Shown: positions 52,412-61,345, counted from the first letter of the stretch. The stretch: DNA of 64,000 nt from JAZSNL01 sp045536365 (GCA_045536365.1 JAZSNL010000018.1:62001-126000); one strand, 5' to 3'. Numbers and translations: made by a program. The notes: a model not told the origin generated them from the sequence alone.

Positions 52412-53618
52412 AGTTGAGTTGTTAGCACCCGCTGGTAATTTAGAAAAAGCGAAGATTGCGTTATTGTATGGAGCTGATGCGGTATATGTAGGAGGAAAAC
52501 AATTTAGTCTTCGTGCAAGAGCTTCTAATTTTACAATTGAAAATTTAGAAGAATTAGTTAAGTTTGCGGATAAAATGAATAAAAAAGTATATGTTACTAC
52601 TAATATTATTCCTCATGATGAAGATTTAAATGGTTTAGAAGAGTATTTATTACAATTAGAAAAAATAGGTGTTACCGCAATTATTACTTCTAGTTTACAT
52701 ATTATTAAAACTGCTTTAAGAATAACTCCTAAATTAGAAGTTCATCTAAGTACGCAAATGTCTACTACTAATTCAAAAACAATTGAATTTTATCAAAATT
52801 TAGGTGTTAGTAGAGTTGTATTAGGTAGAGAAGTTAGTTTAAATGAAATGAAAGATATAGCTAATAAATCAGAACTTGAATTAGAGGTTTTTATTCATGG
52901 TGGAATGTGTGTTAGTTATTCAGGTAAATGTGTTTTGAGTAATCATTTAACAATGAGAGATGCAAATAGAGGTGGATGTGCTCATTCATGTAGATGGAAC
53001 TATCATTTATATCAAGGAAGTAAAAAAATTAATAAAAAAGGTCAATTCTTTAACATGGGATCTAAGGATTTAATGGCATTAGAATTTATTCCTGATTTAA
53101 TTGATTTAAATATAGCTTCATTAAAAATTGAAGGTAGAATGAAATCTGCTTATTATTTAGCAACTATTGTAAGATGTTATCGTAAAGCAATTGATTTATA
53201 TTATGAAAAACATTCATTAACAAAAGAAGAAATCCAAGAATTAATAATAGAAATAAACAAAGCTGAAAATAGACAAACTAGTTTTGGTTTTTATAGAGGT
53301 AAAACAACAATTGAACAACAATTGTTTGATACAAGAGATGAATGTCCTACAAAAGAATATGTTGGCTATATTTTAGATTATAATAAAGAAACAAAGGTTG
53401 CTCTTGTTGAACAAAGAAATTATTTTCAAATTGGTGATGTTCTTGAATTCTTCGGACCTAATTTAGAAAATACAAGGATGAAATTAGAAAAAATGAAGGA
53501 CGCAGAAACCTTAGAAGAATTGGATGTTGCAAGACATCCTTTACAAAGAATATTAATTGAAGTTCCATTTGAAGTACATAAAGATGATATGATTAGAATG
53601 GTTTTATTAAAATCTTAA
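52404..53618 (+). CDS. trhP2: tRNA hydroxylation protein TrhP2 (YrrO, U32 family)
   Basis: This is a 404-residue U32-family protein. ELLAPAGNLEKAKIALLYGADAVYVGG at the start and ELEVFIHGGMCVSYSGKC...GGCAHSCRW (the U32 signature with Cys residues for a likely Fe-S cluster) are unmistakable. A C-terminal beta domain (YVGYILDYNKETKVALVEQ) is present. With TrhP1 it forms ho5U at tRNA position 34. The protein is not a peptidase despite the family name. Confidence 0.9.
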   Translation: MRKVELLAPAGNLEKAKIALLYGADAVYVGGKQFSLRARASNFTIENLEELVKFADKMNKKVYVTTNIIPHDEDLNGLEEYLLQLEKIGVTAIITSSLHIIKTALRITPKLEVHLSTQMSTTNSKTIEFYQNLGVSRVVLGREVSLNEMKDIANKSELELEVFIHGGMCVSYSGKCVLSNHLTMRDANRGGCAHSCRWNYHLYQGSKKINKKGQFFNMGSKDLMALEFIPDLIDLNIASLKIEGRMKSAYYLATIVRCYRKAIDLYYEKHSLTKEEIQELIIEINKAENRQTSFGFYRGKTTIEQQLFDTRDECPTKEYVGYILDYNKETKVALVEQRNYFQIGDVLEFFGPNLENTRMKLEKMKDAETLEELDVARHPLQRILIEVPFEVHKDDMIRMVLLKS

Positions 53619-53623
53619 AGTAC

Positions 53624-53652
53624 TTGCAAAAATGATGTATTTTTGGTATAAT
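53624..53652 (+). promoter_or_regulatory. Promoter of greA-mtnN
   Basis: TTGCAA (53624-53629), 17-bp spacer, TATAAT (53647-53652). Confidence 0.75.
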
Positions 53653-53684
53653 AGATACAGTTTAAAAATGAAAAGAGGGAATGT

Positions 53685-54185
53685 ATGGCAAAGAAATATT
53701 ATGTAACAGCTGAAGGGTTAGAACAATTAAAGAAACGTTTAGCTGAGTTAAAAGAAGAAGAAGCAAAAAATATAGTTGCTTTACAAGAAGCAAGAGCACA
53801 AGGTGACTTATCTGAAAATGCTGACTATGATGCGGCAAGAAATGAACAAGCTAGAATTGCTGGTGAAATTAAAGAAATCGAAGAACATATCGAAAATGCT
53901 GAAATCATCAGCGCTGAAGAAGGTAATAACCGTGGTAAATTCATTAAAGTAAAATTCTTAGATGAAGAAGATGAAGAAGAATATCAATTAGTAGGTACAA
54001 TTGAAGCTGACCCTATTAATGGTAAAATTTCTGATGAATCTCCACTTGGAAAAGCAATTCTTACTTCAAAAGTTGGCGATGTTGTATTAATTAGAACAGA
54101 AGATGGTACTCAATTTGAAGTTCAAATTATTTCAATTAGAGAACCTAAAGAAGAAACTAAAAAGAATGCAAAAAGTAAAAAATAA
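53685..54185 (+). CDS. greA: Transcription elongation factor GreA
   Basis: This is a 166-residue protein with the N-terminal coiled-coil (YYVTAEGLEQLKKRLAELKEEEAKNI, then GDLSENADYDAARNEQA with the tip acidic residues) and the C-terminal FKBP-like domain (DPINGKISDESPLGKAILTSKVGD). It restarts arrested RNA polymerase by stimulating transcript cleavage. Gene order after trhP2 follows Bacillus, but udk, usually between them, is absent. The C-terminus ends in a lysine-rich tail. Confidence 0.97.
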   Translation: MAKKYYVTAEGLEQLKKRLAELKEEEAKNIVALQEARAQGDLSENADYDAARNEQARIAGEIKEIEEHIENAEIISAEEGNNRGKFIKVKFLDEEDEEEYQLVGTIEADPINGKISDESPLGKAILTSKVGDVVLIRTEDGTQFEVQIISIREPKEETKKNAKSKK

Positions 54186-54876
54186 AATAGCTATTATTTG
54201 TGCTTTATCAAGAGAAATTGAAGCGGTAAAAAAAGAGTTTGAATTTACTAAAGAAATAAAATTCTTAGATTACAAATTTGAAATTGGAACTATTAATGAT
54301 AAAGAATTGATTCTATGTCAATTAGGTGTAGGAAAAGTTAATGCGGCAGTATTTACTAGTATTTTGATTAATCAATTTAATCCAGATTTAATTATTAATG
54401 TTGGTATTGCAGCAGGATATGCAGATTATCTGAAAACTCTTGATGTTGTTGTAGCAGAAGGAGCTTTATATCATGATTGCGATATGACACCTATATCTAA
54501 TGTTTCGTATGGTCAAATTGAAGATTTACCATTAGTTTTTCCAGCTAATTTTGATGTTAAAGCATGTTATGATAAAATTAAAAACGAAACAGATTCAGTT
54601 TATTTAGGCTTAATTGCAACAGGAGATCAATTTGTTGCAGATTATCAAAAAGAAAAAGAAAAGTTTGATCAATATTTTTCTGATTTAAATATTCTTGCAA
54701 TCGATATGGAATCTGCTTCAGTAGCTCATGTATGTTATTTATATAATAAACCTGTTTTAATTATACGATCAATATCTGATTGTCTTGCAAGTCCTACTAA
54801 TCAATTTGATTATTTAGAGTTTGCTGATAAGGCATCATTAACATCTGCTAAGTTATTAAAAGTATTATTGAAATAA
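54166..54876 (+). CDS. mtnN: 5'-methylthioadenosine/S-adenosylhomocysteine nucleosidase
   Basis: This is a 236-residue PNP/UDP-family nucleosidase: AIICALSREIEAVKKEF start, INVGIAAGYADYL, ATGDQFVAD, DMESASVAHVCY (ribose-binding Met-Glu) and RSISD (catalytic Asp). It recycles SAM by-products, in keeping with the methyltransferase upstream. ATG 54166 overlaps greA by 20 bp; the longer frame lies wholly inside greA. Length matches known MtnN. Confidence 0.95.
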   Translation: MQKVKNKIAIICALSREIEAVKKEFEFTKEIKFLDYKFEIGTINDKELILCQLGVGKVNAAVFTSILINQFNPDLIINVGIAAGYADYLKTLDVVVAEGALYHDCDMTPISNVSYGQIEDLPLVFPANFDVKACYDKIKNETDSVYLGLIATGDQFVADYQKEKEKFDQYFSDLNILAIDMESASVAHVCYLYNKPVLIIRSISDCLASPTNQFDYLEFADKASLTSAKLLKVLLK

Positions 54877-54903
54877 AAAAATCCGCTATTGCGGATTTTT
54901 ATT
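54876..54903. terminator. Bidirectional terminator between mtnN and tcdA
   Basis: A 9-bp stem (54878-54886 with 54891-54899), loop TATT, with A and T runs on both sides, between convergent genes. Confidence 0.8.
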
Positions 54904-55582
54904 TTATTAAATCATTAACAACTTTAGCTGCAATTAGTAATCCTCCTGTGCTAGGAACAAAACTAATGCTGGAAATTGTATTTGTTTGATTATATTCTTT
55001 ATGAGGAATTTCTGTTGAGAATAGAACAGGTAAATGATTAATATTCATATCACGTAGTTTTTTTCTCATTACTCGTGCAAGAGGACAATTTGTTGTTTTA
55101 GAAATATCAGTTATAATTAATTTACTAGGATCTAGTTTATTTCCTGTGCCCATTGATGAAATAATTGGAATATTATTATCAATGGCTTTTTTAATTATTA
55201 ACAGTTTTGCGTTAACATCATCTACCGCATCAATAATATAATCAATATTTTCAAATGATATTTGATTAATAGTAATTTCATCGATTTTAATTTGATGTGT
55301 ATTGATAATAATATGAGGATTAATATCTAGTGAACGTTCTTTTCCAACTTCAACTTTAGGTTTATCAATTGTTGAATGTAAGGCAAGTAGTTGTCGGTTA
55401 ATGTTAGTTTCATCGATTTTATCAAAGTCAACTATTGTGATTTCTTTAATTCCAACTCTAACTAGTGCTTCAAGGGTATATGATCCTACTCCACCGATAC
55501 CGAAGATAATTATTTTAGAGTTGAATAGTTTTTCTTGATTTTCTTTTCCGATTAATAAAATGTTTCTTTCAAATTGTTTCAT
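54899..55582 (-). CDS. tcdA: tRNA threonylcarbamoyladenosine dehydratase TcdA-like (ThiF/E1 family)
   Basis: This is a 227-residue E1-like ATP-dependent enzyme: FGIGGVGSYTLEALVRVGI (nucleotide motif), VDFDKIDETNINRQLLA (the DxxxxxNxNRQ signature), DAVDDVNAKLLII. TcdA cyclises t6A to ct6A at tRNA position 37. The zinc CxxC pairs of MoeB are absent, as expected for TcdA. AAGAGGTC lies before the ATG, and TGATATAAT (minus strand, 55619-55611) gives it its own promoter downstream of sigK. Confidence 0.85.
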   Translation of the reverse strand: MKQFERNILLIGKENQEKLFNSKIIIFGIGGVGSYTLEALVRVGIKEITIVDFDKIDETNINRQLLALHSTIDKPKVEVGKERSLDINPHIIINTHQIKIDEITINQISFENIDYIIDAVDDVNAKLLIIKKAIDNNIPIISSMGTGNKLDPSKLIITDISKTTNCPLARVMRKKLRDMNINHLPVLFSTEIPHKEYNQTNTISSISFVPSTGGLLIAAKVVNDLIK

Positions 55583-55626
55583 ATCGACCTCTTAAATTAT
55601 TGTTTACTTTATTATATCATAATTTG

Positions 55627-56301
55627 TTAATAATCTTTTAAATATAAATAAAGTTTTGTTAAAGCTCTTTTTTCAATACGTGATACATAGCTTCTGCTAA
55701 TTTTCATTTTTTTCGCAATCTCTCGTTGGGTTTCAATAGGTGTATTATTAAGTCCGAATCTTCTTGTGATAATATCTAATTCTCGATCTGTTAGTAAGTT
55801 TAGGGCTTCGTGTATTTTATCATAGTATTCTTCTTTTAGAAGCTTTGTTGTTGGTGTTGGACTTGGATCTTCAATTATATCGTATAAAATGATTTCATTT
55901 CCTTCTTTATCTTCACCAATTGGAGAATATAGTGACGTAACGTCTTTATGTTTTTTAAGACTTCTTAAATACATTAAGATTTCATTTTCAATACATCTTG
56001 CGGCGTATGTTGCGAGTTTAGTGTTTTGAGAAAAGTTATATGAATCAATTGCTTTAATTAAACCAAATGATCCAATTGATAAAAGATCATCTTTATCTAT
56101 TTTTGTGTTTTCAAATTTTTTAACTATATGCGCAACAAGACGAAGATTATGTTCTATTAAAATATCTCTTGCTGAAAAGTCTTTATTTTTCCAAAGATTT
56201 AAGTATTTTTCTTCATCAACAGGTGATAATGGTTCAGGAAAACTTTGTGAATTTATTGATCCTAAAAGAGGAAATAAAAAGAAAATTAAGAGGTTAAACA
56301 T
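55627..56301 (-). CDS. sigK: Sporulation-type sigma factor SigK with pro-sequence
   Basis: This is a 224-residue sigma-70 factor. The first ~20 residues (MFNLLIFFLFPLLG) are hydrophobic like the pro-peptide of pro-SigK, followed by SFPEPLS. Region 2 has NLRLVAHIVKKF, ATYAARCIENEILMYLRSLKK; region 4 has TQREIAKKMKISRSYVSRIEKRAL, all close to SigK of spore formers. It is intact, not split by a skin-type element. AAAGGAG lies 6 nt before the ATG. SigK directs late mother-cell genes in sporulation; SigE would be the nearest alternative, but the SYVSRIEKRAL region and pro-sequence favour SigK. Confidence 0.85.
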   Translation of the reverse strand: MFNLLIFFLFPLLGSINSQSFPEPLSPVDEEKYLNLWKNKDFSARDILIEHNLRLVAHIVKKFENTKIDKDDLLSIGSFGLIKAIDSYNFSQNTKLATYAARCIENEILMYLRSLKKHKDVTSLYSPIGEDKEGNEIILYDIIEDPSPTPTTKLLKEEYYDKIHEALNLLTDRELDIITRRFGLNNTPIETQREIAKKMKISRSYVSRIEKRALTKLYLYLKDY

Positions 56302-56324
56302 TTAATACTCCTTTCATTAATAAA

Positions 56325-56353
56325 TAGACAAAACAAAGATTTTTTGATATAAT
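56325..56353 (+). promoter_or_regulatory. Promoter of the yqeG operon
   Basis: TAGACA (56325-56330), 17-bp spacer, TATAAT (56348-56353) with TGA before it. Confidence 0.65.
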
Positions 56354-56375
56354 AATTATATAAAGGGTGAATTGT

Positions 56376-56948
56376 ATGATAAAAAAATATATTCCTACAG
56401 ATGTTTACAATAATGTCTTTGAAATACCTTATAGTGAATTATATGCAAAAGGTAAAAAAATAATACTTTTTGATTTAGATAATACTTTGATTTCATATAA
56501 TGAAAGTGTTCCAAGTCCTGAATTGTTAAAATTAAGAAATGATTTAAAAGAACTTGGGTATTTAGTTTATATTTTATCTAATAATAAAATAAGTAGAGTT
56601 AAGAAATTTAATGATGTTTTTTTAGCTGATGGATATGCTTATAAATTATATAAACCATTTAAATATAGAATGAAAAAGTTTATTAAAAAGAGTATTTTAA
56701 ACGATAATATAAAGTTAGAAAATATCTTATTTATCGGTGATCAATTATTAACAGATACTGTATGTTGTAATAAAATTGGAATAGATATTTATTTAGTTAA
56801 AACAATAGATCGTAGTTCACAAAGCATTTTTATCACAATTAACCGTAGTAGAGAAAAAAGAATTATTAAAAAAATAGCTAAAATAGATAATGTTTTATCA
56901 GAAAAAATTGCAAATATAACAAAAAAAGAAGGAATAGAAAATGAGTAA
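56376..56948 (+). CDS. yqeG: YqeG-family HAD phosphatase
   Basis: This is a 190-residue HAD hydrolase. FDLDNTLISYNE is motif I with both aspartates, ILSNN motif II, K of YKPFKYRMKK motif III and FIGDQLLTDT motif IV. In Bacillus it leads the conserved yqeG-yqeH-aroE-yhbY-nadD-yqeK-rsfS cluster; aroE, yhbY and nadD are missing here. Start 56376 is set by GGGTG 6 nt upstream. The precise substrate is unknown. Confidence 0.85.
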   Translation: MIKKYIPTDVYNNVFEIPYSELYAKGKKIILFDLDNTLISYNESVPSPELLKLRNDLKELGYLVYILSNNKISRVKKFNDVFLADGYAYKLYKPFKYRMKKFIKKSILNDNIKLENILFIGDQLLTDTVCCNKIGIDIYLVKTIDRSSQSIFITINRSREKRIIKKIAKIDNVLSEKIANITKKEGIENE

Positions 56949-58080
56949 ATGTATAGGTTGTGGGGTTAAATTACAAAGCACTGATCCTTTAAAAAAAGGA
57001 TATTTACCTGAAATTGTTATGTTAGAAAAAGGTGAAGAAGTATATTGTAAAAGATGCCATAATATAAGAGCACATAATACAAGATATGAGAGAGAAAATA
57101 ATTTTAATGATTATTTTAATAAGATAAAAATTATTAAAACTAAGAAAGCGTTAGTGCTTTTAATGATTGATATAATGGATATTTATGGGGGTTTTATTCC
57201 TAAATTAAGTGAAGCAATCGGGGATAACAAACTAGTTATTTTGATTAACAAAGTTGATGTTATGCCTAAAAGCATTAAGCTTCAACATGTTGAAACAAGA
57301 GTAAGAGAAATTGCAAGAACGCATCAATTAAATGTAGAAGCGGTATTGATGATTAGCTCTAAAAATAAAAATAATATTAATAAAGTAGTGGAAAAAATCG
57401 CTAAGCTAAAAAGACCGTTTAAGGGTAAAAAGAAGTATGTTAATGCATTTGATGACTGTTATGTTGTTGGTTGTGCAAGTGTTGGAAAGTCAACTTTCTT
57501 AAACGCGGTTAGTGAACTTTACTTAAATGATAAGAAAAATAGATTGACAACTAGTGATCAATTTCAAACAACAATGGATTTTATTAAAATACCACTTGAT
57601 CAAAATGATTATATTATTGATACTCCAGGGATTGTTAATACAAAATCTTTTGGAGCTTATTTAGATTATGATTCAGTTAAAATTCTTACTCCTCATAGTT
57701 ATCTAAAACCAAGAACTTATCAACTAAATAATGATCAAACTATTTTCTTAGGTGGTTTAGTTCGTATTGATTTTCTTGAAGGAGAAAAGATTAGCTCTTC
57801 ATTTTATGTTTCGAATGATTTGTATTTGCATCGTACTAAGAGAGTTAATGCTGATAGTGTTTATGAAAAAAATAAATTATCATTATTAAAACCTCCTCTT
57901 ACAGAAAAAGAACTTGATTTGTTAAATCCAAATAAAGAATTAGTCTTTGAAAATAATTCTGAAGTAAAAGATTTATTTATATCAGGTGTTGGTTTTATCC
58001 ATATTTCAGGTGAAAATGTAAAAATTAAAGTATCGTTATTTGAAGAAATAAATGTATTTTGGGAAGATACTATTATATGA
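56941..58080 (+). CDS. yqeH: Circularly permuted ribosome-assembly GTPase YqeH
   Basis: This is a 379-residue GTPase. A treble-clef zinc finger (CIGCG...CKRCHNIRAHN) leads. The GTPase motifs are permuted: LINKVD (G4) near 100 comes before CASVGKSTF (G1) near 178 and DTPG (G3) near 228. YqeH is needed for 30S subunit assembly. It overlaps yqeG by 8 bp. Note that KRLTTSDQFQTT, before G3, is the G2 area. Confidence 0.95.
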   Translation: MSKCIGCGVKLQSTDPLKKGYLPEIVMLEKGEEVYCKRCHNIRAHNTRYERENNFNDYFNKIKIIKTKKALVLLMIDIMDIYGGFIPKLSEAIGDNKLVILINKVDVMPKSIKLQHVETRVREIARTHQLNVEAVLMISSKNKNNINKVVEKIAKLKRPFKGKKKYVNAFDDCYVVGCASVGKSTFLNAVSELYLNDKKNRLTTSDQFQTTMDFIKIPLDQNDYIIDTPGIVNTKSFGAYLDYDSVKILTPHSYLKPRTYQLNNDQTIFLGGLVRIDFLEGEKISSSFYVSNDLYLHRTKRVNADSVYEKNKLSLLKPPLTEKELDLLNPNKELVFENNSEVKDLFISGVGFIHISGENVKIKVSLFEEINVFWEDTII

Positions 58081-58658
58081 TTAAAAGAATAGAAGATTTT
58101 GTGTGTGATAAACTAAAAGATCATCAAGACCGATTAACTCATACTTATGGTGTTGTAAGTATGGCGTTGGAATTGAATAGAGTGTTTAAATTAGGTCTTA
58201 ATGAAGATAAAATAAAAATAACTTGTTTATTACATGATGCGTGGAAATATTTATCTTATGAAGAGTCAAAAGAAATATTGATTAAATATGAAAGTAAAAA
58301 TATGTGGAATAAAATAAAAAATGTTCCTAGTATTTGGCATGGATATGTCGGTGCAATCCTAGTTAAATCTGAACTTGGTATTGAAGATTCGGATATTATT
58401 TCTGCAATTAGATATCATTCTACGGGAAAGGTAAGAATGAGTATGTTACAAAAGATCGTTTTTATGAGTGATTATATTGAAATAAATCGTAAAGGTGCTA
58501 ATTTTGTAACCGCAAGAGAAGAGGTTTTTAAAGATTTTAATAAGGGTCTTGTATATATTTTAAAATCTAGTTATGAGTATTTAACTAATAATAATTATGA
58601 AATATATCCTGATACATTAAAAATTCTTAAATATTATGAAGGAGAAATAAATGAGTAA
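58077..58658 (+). CDS. yqeK: HD-domain hydrolase YqeK
   Basis: This is a 193-residue HD-domain protein: HTYGVVSMALEL, CLLHDAWKYL (HD pair), WHGYVGAIL and RYHSTGK complete the metal site. BsYqeK-type enzymes split diadenosine tetraphosphate (symmetrical) and are linked to ribosome and stress functions. The ATG overlaps the yqeH stop (ATGA); an 18-bp longer frame has no separate ribosome site. Confidence 0.9.
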   Translation: MIKRIEDFVCDKLKDHQDRLTHTYGVVSMALELNRVFKLGLNEDKIKITCLLHDAWKYLSYEESKEILIKYESKNMWNKIKNVPSIWHGYVGAILVKSELGIEDSDIISAIRYHSTGKVRMSMLQKIVFMSDYIEINRKGANFVTAREEVFKDFNKGLVYILKSSYEYLTNNNYEIYPDTLKILKYYEGEINE

Positions 58659-58986
58659 AAAGGTATTAGATTTTGTTTTAAAAACATTAGATAAAGCTGT
58701 TGTTACTGATATTGCGGTATATGATATGAAAGATTATACTCCTTATTATGACTGGTCAGTTATTTGTAGTGTTTCTAATTCAAGACAAGGTAATGCGGCA
58801 TTAAGTTATTTAAGAAAAGATGCAGATGAACTTATGTTAAATGTTCGTTGTTCGACTGTGCTTGCTGATACAAGATGGTTCTTAGTTGACTTAGGTAGTG
58901 TTGTTGTTCATATTTTTGTTTCAGATGAAAGAGAAAGATATAATTTAGATGGTATTTATTCTGATCATTTAGTTGAAAGAGAATAA
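58651..58986 (+). CDS. rsfS: Ribosomal silencing factor RsfS
   Basis: This is a 111-residue protein of the Iojap/RsfS family: DIAVYDMKDYTPYYDWSVICS, then ADTRWFLVDLGSVVVHIFVSDERERYNLDGIY. It binds ribosomal protein uL14 and stops subunit joining when nutrients are low. It overlaps yqeK by 8 bp, with AAGGAG before the ATG. Confidence 0.95.
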   Translation: MSKKVLDFVLKTLDKAVVTDIAVYDMKDYTPYYDWSVICSVSNSRQGNAALSYLRKDADELMLNVRCSTVLADTRWFLVDLGSVVVHIFVSDERERYNLDGIYSDHLVERE

Positions 58987-59028
58987 AACATATTTATCTA
59001 ATTTCGACATATAATTAATAGAGGTGAT

Positions 59029-59295
59029 ATGTTGAAATTATCGGAATTTAGTTTAAAAGATGTTATTGATGATAATACTGGTAATAAGCTAGGAAGAATC
59101 ATTGATTTAGAGATAAATCAGGATAATGGTAAAATTGAAAGTATTATTGTTGGTAAAGGTTTTAGATTTATTAATTTAATAACAAGTAAAGAATTAATTG
59201 AAATTCCTTATGAAAATGTGTTAAAAAATGGCAATGATGTTATTGTTGTTGAAGTGCCAAAAATAAAAAAAGACAAAACAGTAGAAAATAAATGA
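59029..59295 (+). CDS. YlmC/YmxH-family PRC-barrel protein
   Basis: This is an 88-residue PRC-barrel protein: LKLSEFSLKDVIDDNTGNKLG, then GKGFRF and IPYENVLKNGNDVIVVE, as in YlmC/YmxH, a family associated with sporulating Bacillota. ATG 59029 lies only 2 nt after GAGGTG; a TTG at 59032 has better spacing and may be the real start. It fits with sigK in the neighbourhood. The biochemical role is not known. Confidence 0.8.
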   Translation: MLKLSEFSLKDVIDDNTGNKLGRIIDLEINQDNGKIESIIVGKGFRFINLITSKELIEIPYENVLKNGNDVIVVEVPKIKKDKTVENK

Positions 59296-59310
59296 AAATA
59301 AAGTTATAAT
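59282..59310 (+). promoter_or_regulatory. Promoter of the ROK-like gene
   Basis: TAGAAA (59282-59287), 17-bp spacer, TATAAT (59305-59310), partly inside the end of the PRC-barrel gene. Confidence 0.5.
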
Positions 59311-59353
59311 ATAGTTACTAAAAAATATAATAAAAAAAGAAAGAGGATAAAAA

Positions 59354-60700
59354 ATGAAATACGTTCCAAGTTTAGAACCTAGTTTTATGCCAATGGCAGT
59401 AGAATTAAGAAAGTTTAAAGAAAAAGCAACAGTGCCTTTTGCAATTTGTGTTGAAAGACAAAAAGGTTATCGTTATCGTTATGATTTAAATATTTTAGAA
59501 AACAATTTTGAAGAAAATGTTAAAATGTTAGAAAGAGTTATTAAAAGTATTCTTTGGGTTGTTGGAGGATATAAAATCTATTTAGGTGGCGATTTAAAAG
59601 TTGCAGAAGAAATGAAAAAAGTTTTCTCTTTAGATGGAAGAAGAGCTTTTGATGTAGACTTTATGAGTAATGTATATGATCAACCATTTGAAGTATTTGT
59701 TACTTCTTTAGAAGAAGTTCCTGCTTCTGTTGATGCATCACTTCCTGCTGGTGGACATTTAGAAGGATGTCGTATTGGTTTTGATGCTGGTGGTAGTGAC
59801 CGTAAGGTTAGTGCTGTTGTTGATGGTGAAGTTATTTATAGTGAAGAAGTTGTTTGGTTCCCTAAAACTAATTCTGATCCTAATTATCATTATGAAGGCA
59901 TTTTAGATAGTTTTAAACGTGCAGCTGCAAAAATGCCAAGAGTTGATGCAATTGGTGTAAGTAGTGCTGGTATTTATATTGATAACGAAGTAAGAGTTGC
60001 TTCATTATTTATTAAAGTTCCAAAGGAAATTTATAATGAAGGTGTTCGTAATATTTATAAAAAAGCTGCTGCTGAAATTGGTGATGTACCACTAGAAGTT
60101 GCAAACGATGGTGATGTTACTGCGTTAGCTGGTGCTATTAGCTTAAAAGAAGGCCGCGTTTTAGGTATCGCAATGGGTACTAGTGAAGCTGCTGGTTATG
60201 TAAACAAAGATGGTAACTTAAATGGTTGGTTATCAGAACTTGCTTTCGTGCCTGTTGATTATAACGAAGGAGCTATGGAAGATGAATGGAGTGGAGACTA
60301 CGGATGTGGTGTTAAATACTTCAGCCAAGATGGTGTTATTAAATTAGCTGGTTTTGCTGGAATTAAATTAGATGAAAATCTTTCTCCTGCAGAAAAATTA
60401 AAAGTTGTTCAAGGATTAATGAAAGAAAATGATCCTCGTGCAAGAGCTATTTATGAAAATATTGGTGTTTATTTAGGTTACTCTATTGCTTATTATAGTG
60501 AATTCTATGATATCAAACACTTATTATTACTTGGACGTGTAACAAGTGGTGAAGGTGGCGATATTATTATCGCTAAAGCTGATGAAGTATTAAAAGCAGA
60601 ATTCCCTGAATATAAAGATGTAGTTATTCAAACTCCAGATGAATGGACTCGTCGTGTAGGTCAAAGTATTGCTGCTGCTTCTTTACCTGAAATGAAATAA
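59354..60700 (+). CDS. ROK-family (sugar kinase-like) protein with N-terminal extension
   Basis: This is a 448-residue protein. A ROK-type actin fold starts near 135: RIGFDAGGSDRKVSAVV (phosphate loop), AIGVSSAGIY, ANDGDVTALAGA (Asp of the catalytic NDx motif) and GIAMGTSEAAGYV. The zinc cluster CGxxGCxE of many ROK kinases is not found; only DYGCGVKYF is there. The first ~135 residues are unusual for kinases of this family. AAGAGG precedes the ATG. It may phosphorylate a sugar or be a binding protein. Codon choice is richer in GGT, GCT and CGT than its neighbours, in keeping with high expression. Confidence 0.7.
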   Translation: MKYVPSLEPSFMPMAVELRKFKEKATVPFAICVERQKGYRYRYDLNILENNFEENVKMLERVIKSILWVVGGYKIYLGGDLKVAEEMKKVFSLDGRRAFDVDFMSNVYDQPFEVFVTSLEEVPASVDASLPAGGHLEGCRIGFDAGGSDRKVSAVVDGEVIYSEEVVWFPKTNSDPNYHYEGILDSFKRAAAKMPRVDAIGVSSAGIYIDNEVRVASLFIKVPKEIYNEGVRNIYKKAAAEIGDVPLEVANDGDVTALAGAISLKEGRVLGIAMGTSEAAGYVNKDGNLNGWLSELAFVPVDYNEGAMEDEWSGDYGCGVKYFSQDGVIKLAGFAGIKLDENLSPAEKLKVVQGLMKENDPRARAIYENIGVYLGYSIAYYSEFYDIKHLLLLGRVTSGEGGDIIIAKADEVLKAEFPEYKDVVIQTPDEWTRRVGQSIAAASLPEMK

Positions 60701-61320
60701 TGAAAATTGAAGTTTTTTGTGATCATTTTAATAATGCAAATACTTATTTAATAACTGATAATGAATTTGCGGTTGTTATTGATCCGGCTAATAATCTTAA
60801 AATACTTGATAAATATATAGGTGATTTAAAATTAATAGCAGTACTTTTAACTCATGGGCATTATGATCATTTTAAAGAATTAAGAAGATTATTAAAAAAA
60901 CATGATGTTTTATGTTATATGCATAAGGAAGCTTATAAGAAAATTAATGATGTAGAGTCTAGTTTTGCATATGCTTTTGGATGTAATGAATTAACTAAAA
61001 TAGAAGAAAAAAATTGTGTTTTTGTTAGTGATAATCAAATAATTAATATTGGTAACTTTTTAATTAAAGTACATTATTTACCAGGACATACAAATTGCTG
61101 TCTAACTTATGAAATAGAAAATAGTTTATTTGTTGGTGATGTTGTTTTTGCAAATTCAATAGGCCGAACTGATTTAACTACTGGTAATAGTGTTTCGATG
61201 ATGGAAAGTTTAAAGTTTTTTAAAAAATTAAAAAAAGATTATATTATTTATCCAGGCCATGATGAAAGTAGTACAGTTAATAAATTGTTTAAAGAGAATC
61301 CTTATTTTAAAAATGTATAA
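60700..61320 (+). CDS. Glyoxalase II-like metallo-beta-lactamase-fold hydrolase
   Basis: This is a 206-residue MBL-fold protein: LTHGHYDHFKE (HxHxDH), LPGHTNCCLTYE, FVGDVVFANSIGRTDL (bridging Asp) and IYPGHDESST. GRTDL and PGHD are typical of the glyoxalase II/YqgX group, which hydrolyses thioesters such as S-lactoyl thiols. It is coupled to the ROK-like gene through TAATG. Terminator follows. Confidence 0.85.
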   Translation: MKIEVFCDHFNNANTYLITDNEFAVVIDPANNLKILDKYIGDLKLIAVLLTHGHYDHFKELRRLLKKHDVLCYMHKEAYKKINDVESSFAYAFGCNELTKIEEKNCVFVSDNQIINIGNFLIKVHYLPGHTNCCLTYEIENSLFVGDVVFANSIGRTDLTTGNSVSMMESLKFFKKLKKDYIIYPGHDESSTVNKLFKENPYFKNV

Positions 61321-61345
61321 AAGATTAAAAAATGAATATAATAAT

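Noticed and set aside
54103..54165. Longer N-terminus for the nucleosidase
   Set aside because: These codons lie inside greA, have no ribosome site, and the family begins at the IAIICAL strand.
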